64,000 nucleotides of DNA from JALEFZ01 sp964564415 (lineage in GTDB: Bacteria; Bacteroidota; Bacteroidia; J057): contig CAZMAV010000014.1 of NCBI GenBank assembly GCA_964564415.1, positions 74,626 through 138,625 on the forward strand. The letters run 5' to 3'. Below are positions 61,375-64,000 of the stretch, one piece after another. Below the pieces are notes generated by a model. The model made no database searches. It was not told the origin of the DNA and saw only the letters and a program-made list of their open reading frames with translations. The position numbers were made by a program, and so were the translations under genes. The stretch's first letter is position 1. Each line of letters starts with the position of its first letter.

Positions 61375-61794
61375 ATGCGTTTTATACTGAGAATTGTGCT
61401 GATCGCCGGTTTGGGATTCCTTTGCGGAACCTATCTCCCACAATTTCCCTTGTGGCCTACGATGCTAGGTGCTTTTTTGGTTGGGGTATTGCTTAGCAGG
61501 CGGAAGCGCAACTGGGTATTTGGGAAAAAACAGGCTCCTGCCTATGCATTTTTGGCGGGCTTCATCGCTCTTGCTCTGGTTTGGGGTACAATGGCCCTCA
61601 GTCGGGATACGGCAAATGCTTCGCTGCTCAGCGAAAAGGTGGGCGGCATATTCGATGTATTCCTGGGCCTTGAAGGAGAATGGTTTTTGCCCAAGCCCAT
61701 ACTTCTGGTTATCCTTACAGGCCTTATTGGAGGCCTGGCGGGTGGTTTTTCTGCGATGACTGGGAATCTATTTGGCGAAGCCGTCAAAAGCTGA
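61375..61794 (+). CDS. small membrane protein downstream of penicillin acylase
   Basis: A protein of 139 residues from ATG 61375 with about four membrane segments (RIVLIAGLGFLCGTYLP, MLGAFLVGVLLS, AFLAGFIALALVWGTMAL, PILLVILTGLIGGLAGGFSAM). No family is recognised by name; similar short proteins follow penicillin acylases or other exported hydrolases in Bacteroidota as I recall. The start lies five bases after the acylase stop, so they form an operon. Confidence 0.7.
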   Translation: MRFILRIVLIAGLGFLCGTYLPQFPLWPTMLGAFLVGVLLSRRKRNWVFGKKQAPAYAFLAGFIALALVWGTMALSRDTANASLLSEKVGGIFDVFLGLEGEWFLPKPILLVILTGLIGGLAGGFSAMTGNLFGEAVKS

Positions 61795-61831
61795 TTGGAC
61801 GTAGCGATAAACCTCTCCCTGCGGGATTTGA

Positions 61832-63088
61832 TTAGACGCCTACTTTTTCGAAGTCTTGCATGACCTGTTCTATTGATCGGGTTTGATCAAAAAAGCCGAG
61901 GAGGCGAAGCAGGACTTTCTCTACGATGGCATCGGGGCAGGAGGCTCCACTAGTGAGCAGAAAGCTCATTTTTTCTTTTTTAGGAATAAAATTGAAGATA
62001 TGCCGCTCCTCATGGCGATGAAAATCGTAGTGCTGGATTTGGTCTTTGCTGATGATGTCGCGCTCTGAAGCGATAAAGTAAGTATTGAGTTTCTGCTCAC
62101 ACAGTTCGACGAGGTGGGAGGTATTGGAAGAATTGCGTCCTCCGATGACGATGGCCATGTCGGCGTATTCTTCCAGAAGACGTAGGGTAGCGCTCTGATT
62201 GTTTTTGGTGGCGTAGCAAAGGGTATCACGGGTATTGGCAATGCGGTATTCCTGTTCTTCTTCCCCGTATTTTTCCTTCATTACATCCTGGAAGTAGTCG
62301 GATATCTCGGCAGTCTCGGAGGCGAGCATGGTAGTCTGGTTGACTACAGCGATGCGTTGGAGATGCTCAGTAGGGTCAAAGCCTTCTGAGCTTTTCTTGC
62401 GAAAATATTGCTCAAAGTCTTCTAAAGGGCGAGAACCGGACATGATTTCACCCAGCATCCGGGCTTCTTCCATATTTTTGACAACGAGGGTAGGTGCAGA
62501 CTTTCGGGAGTGGGAGAGGGTTCCCTGGGTCTCTTCGTGGCGAAATTTACCGTGGATAATGATGGAATATCCCTTGGCTCCGAGCTCCTGCGCCCTGAAC
62601 CAAACGTTTTCTACGAAGCGACAGGTGGCATTCCATTTTTGAATGTCCACTCCCCTGGAGATCAAGGCTTCCTGATCTTCGATGGTAGCTCCGAAGGCAG
62701 GGGTGATGACAATATCCTTTGCTTTGATTTCTTCCCAGGAAATGAGTTGCTTACCTCTGGCGGTCTTGATAAAGCGGAGCCCCCGATGCTGGAGGTCCTC
62801 ATTGACAAAGGAATTATGAATCAGTTCGCTGATCATGAAGACACGCCGATTGGGATAGGTAGCCAGGGTCTCATAGGCCACTTCGATGGCGTTTTCTACT
62901 CCTTTACAAAAGCCAAAATGCCTTGCGACCTTAAATTCTACAGTCCCAAAGTCCAGGACGAAAGGCTTCATTCTTTCTGCCGGGGTCCGTGAATTCTTGA
63001 GGCGGGAAAAGATATTATTCTGATATAGGGGAGCGTACCGCCCAAGGTCGTATTCCTTTTTGAAATTTCGGGAAGTGTACTTACGCAT
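61832..63088 (-). CDS. ispH: 4-hydroxy-3-methylbut-2-enyl diphosphate reductase, long type
   Basis: A protein of 418 residues. The three cluster-binding Cys are in VARHFGFCKGVENAIE, WNATCRFVENVWFRA and TSGASCPDAIVEKVL; other landmarks are ISELIHNSFVNEDLQ, IIIHGKFRHEETQGT and VIGGRNSSNTSHLVEL. It makes isopentenyl and dimethylallyl diphosphate in the last step of the MEP pathway. It is ~120 residues longer than E. coli-type IspH because of an N-terminal extension and internal insertions, matching the plant/cyanobacterial type. It is monocistronic. Confidence 0.95.
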   Translation of the reverse strand: MRKYTSRNFKKEYDLGRYAPLYQNNIFSRLKNSRTPAERMKPFVLDFGTVEFKVARHFGFCKGVENAIEVAYETLATYPNRRVFMISELIHNSFVNEDLQHRGLRFIKTARGKQLISWEEIKAKDIVITPAFGATIEDQEALISRGVDIQKWNATCRFVENVWFRAQELGAKGYSIIIHGKFRHEETQGTLSHSRKSAPTLVVKNMEEARMLGEIMSGSRPLEDFEQYFRKKSSEGFDPTEHLQRIAVVNQTTMLASETAEISDYFQDVMKEKYGEEEQEYRIANTRDTLCYATKNNQSATLRLLEEYADMAIVIGGRNSSNTSHLVELCEQKLNTYFIASERDIISKDQIQHYDFHRHEERHIFNFIPKKEKMSFLLTSGASCPDAIVEKVLLRLLGFFDQTRSIEQVMQDFEKVGV

Positions 63089-63202
63089 GTCTTCGTTTTT
63101 GATAGAGTCATGGCATACGCCAGCAATAGTTGATTTAACACACCAAAGGCAATGGATGTTTGTTTATGCAAAAAATACTATATATGCCAGACCTGCTTTT
63201 AC

Positions 63203-63679
63203 TTAATCACGATGATTATCCTTATCCAGGAGCTTCTTTATCAGGCTAATCTGTCCCAAATGGTAATAGCCATGCTCTATCACCCCTGTAATGTTTTTGT
63301 AATAAGTGCCATAATCTTCTTTTACAAAGGTCTGATCAAGTAAATCAGGGTCCATGGCTTCTACAAGTTGGGCCATGCGCTCGGCATCTGTCCAGACTTT
63401 TTCGCAGAGCTGCTCCCAATCTTCCTGAGAGCGAATAAGCGGTAGGTCAAAGCTATATTTATCCCTCGCTTCCAGTGCCTTACCTTCAAGTACACCCGAC
63501 ACCGCATCTATGTAATAATTGAGGTGGAATAGGAGAGCGGCAATGCTGTTCAATTCGCCTACCTGAGCCTTAGCCATCTGCCAGTCCACATCTACCAGCT
63601 TTTTCTTGAGGTTGACTCCGGTGGAATTGCTGCCCCAGTGAAAATTTCTGATCTGCGCAGCTATTTGTTTGGGTAGCAT
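63203..63679 (-). CDS. DinB-like four-helix protein
   Basis: A protein of 158 residues from ATG 63679 (MLPKQIAAQIRNFHWG). It has the DinB bundle with a likely metal triad: His in ALLFHLNYYIDAV and two in GVIEHGYYHLGQISLIKKLL (HxxxH). Members act as thiol-dependent transferases or hydrolases or are uncharacterised. The upstream frame extends 11 codons further, but the family begins near MLPK. There is no partner nearby. Confidence 0.85.
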   Translation of the reverse strand: MLPKQIAAQIRNFHWGSNSTGVNLKKKLVDVDWQMAKAQVGELNSIAALLFHLNYYIDAVSGVLEGKALEARDKYSFDLPLIRSQEDWEQLCEKVWTDAERMAQLVEAMDPDLLDQTFVKEDYGTYYKNITGVIEHGYYHLGQISLIKKLLDKDNHRD

Positions 63680-63865
63680 GGAAGTAGGAATTAAAGAATA
63701 GCAAAAAACCAAGCCTAGACCCTAATTCGGAAGGGCTAATAAATATAAAAAATTGTGAGATTACTTCATGAAAGGATAGAACTCCGAAGCCCCTGTTTAA
63801 TCAGGGAACCTGCTCAATCTCCTGCGATTTTTAGGAGCACCCCCAGCAAATTCCTCCAGAGCTGA

Positions 63866-64000
63866 CTACTGTGTATTGTGGTCAGACTCCAGGATCATTA
63901 CTGGCCAACCTTTCTTTTTGGCACGCTGAGCCTGATCTGCAAATCCGTCCTTTTTGGGCCTGCCACGCTTGCCCGTTAGGTTGCGGGTGGTGAAGCTGAG
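63866..64000 (-). CDS. 3' end of a basic protein (cut by the window edge)
   Basis: A minus-strand frame open from the window edge to TAG at 63866-63868 gives the last 44 residues: LSFTTRNLTGKRGRPKKDGF, then ADQAQRAKKKGWPVMILESD and HNTQ. GKRGRPKK is an AT-hook-like basic motif. Composition and codon use look coding, but the frame is short and the family is unknown; it could be the tail of a DNA-binding protein or a transposase. Between it and the DinB gene (63680-63865) I see nothing. Confidence 0.45.
   Translation of the reverse strand, partial: LSFTTRNLTGKRGRPKKDGFADQAQRAKKKGWPVMILESDHNTQ

Noticed and set aside
1..64000. CRISPR array, prophage or integrative element
   Set aside because: No regularly spaced direct repeats, no cas, integrase or phage structural genes; the tRNA-Gln is not followed by an integrase or a repeated tRNA end.

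Overview
The window looks like chromosome of a free-living Bacteroidota, most likely of the Saprospiria/Lewinella type (inference). The signs are type IX secretion (T9SS) C-terminal sorting domains (1-321, 12325-12901, probably 40598-41749), promoter sequences of the Bacteroidota form TTG-N19..21-TAnnTTTG, leaders without clear Shine-Dalgarno sequences, the recF-DUF721 pair, a long plant/cyanobacterial-type IspH, and many exported beta-barrel, TPR and GH3/serine-hydrolase proteins. It holds about 47 intact genes, two genes cut by the window edges, four broken genes and one tRNA.

Layout. 1-2160: end of a T9SS-secreted protein, a small outer-membrane protein and a prohibitin. 2161-3664: a decayed IS1595/ISXO2 transposase and AT-rich gene-free DNA. 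3665-6562: an RsbU/RsbV/RsbW-like partner-switching operon. 6724-11994 (minus): CoA-binding protein, clpC, an isolated nuoH and a methyltransferase. 12325-12901: a frameshifted T9SS protein remnant. 12994-14138 (minus): rpsF-rpsR-rplI. 14286-18941: an unknown soluble protein, an exported barrel protein, and a PIG-L deacetylase overlapping a TPR protein. 19106-21435: tRNA-Gln directly abutting prs, then rplY and pth. 21688-25098: divergent class III adenylate cyclase and a cNMP-binding/ParA-like protein, a likely cAMP module. 25200-29205: ZnT9-like transporter, DUF2256, pdhA, recF, DUF721. 29369-32304: aldo/keto reductase, Gfo/Idh/MocA oxidoreductase and a pseudogene with a frameshift and three in-frame stops.

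32556-40531 is the most striking region. It appears to be a metal (probably zinc) limitation locus of eight genes in two transcription units: MerC-like membrane protein, ABC ATPase, two paralogous ABC-2 permeases, a His-rich lipoprotein and an exported CFFCGG protein; then two COG0523 GTPases flanking a DUF1826 protein. Each unit is preceded by a near-identical palindrome (TGCAACATTRTTGCAA core). At the first unit this overlaps a well-formed promoter, so a shared Fur-family (Zur-like) repressor is the obvious hypothesis.

40598-55347: a lamin-tail-like secreted protein, tyrS, a TPR protein, a very large modular N-acetylmuramoyl-L-alanine amidase with duplicated C-terminal modules, a class V aminotransferase, a TIGR01777 epimerase, and a GH3/serine-hydrolase fusion whose GH3 half seems to have lost its catalytic motifs. 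55348-56314 is gene-free and carries a compact array of palindromes. 56315-64000: parE, an IscA-like protein, a penicillin acylase with a small membrane protein, ispH, a DinB protein and the end of a further gene.

All assignments come from reading the sequence and recalled family knowledge; no database search was run.
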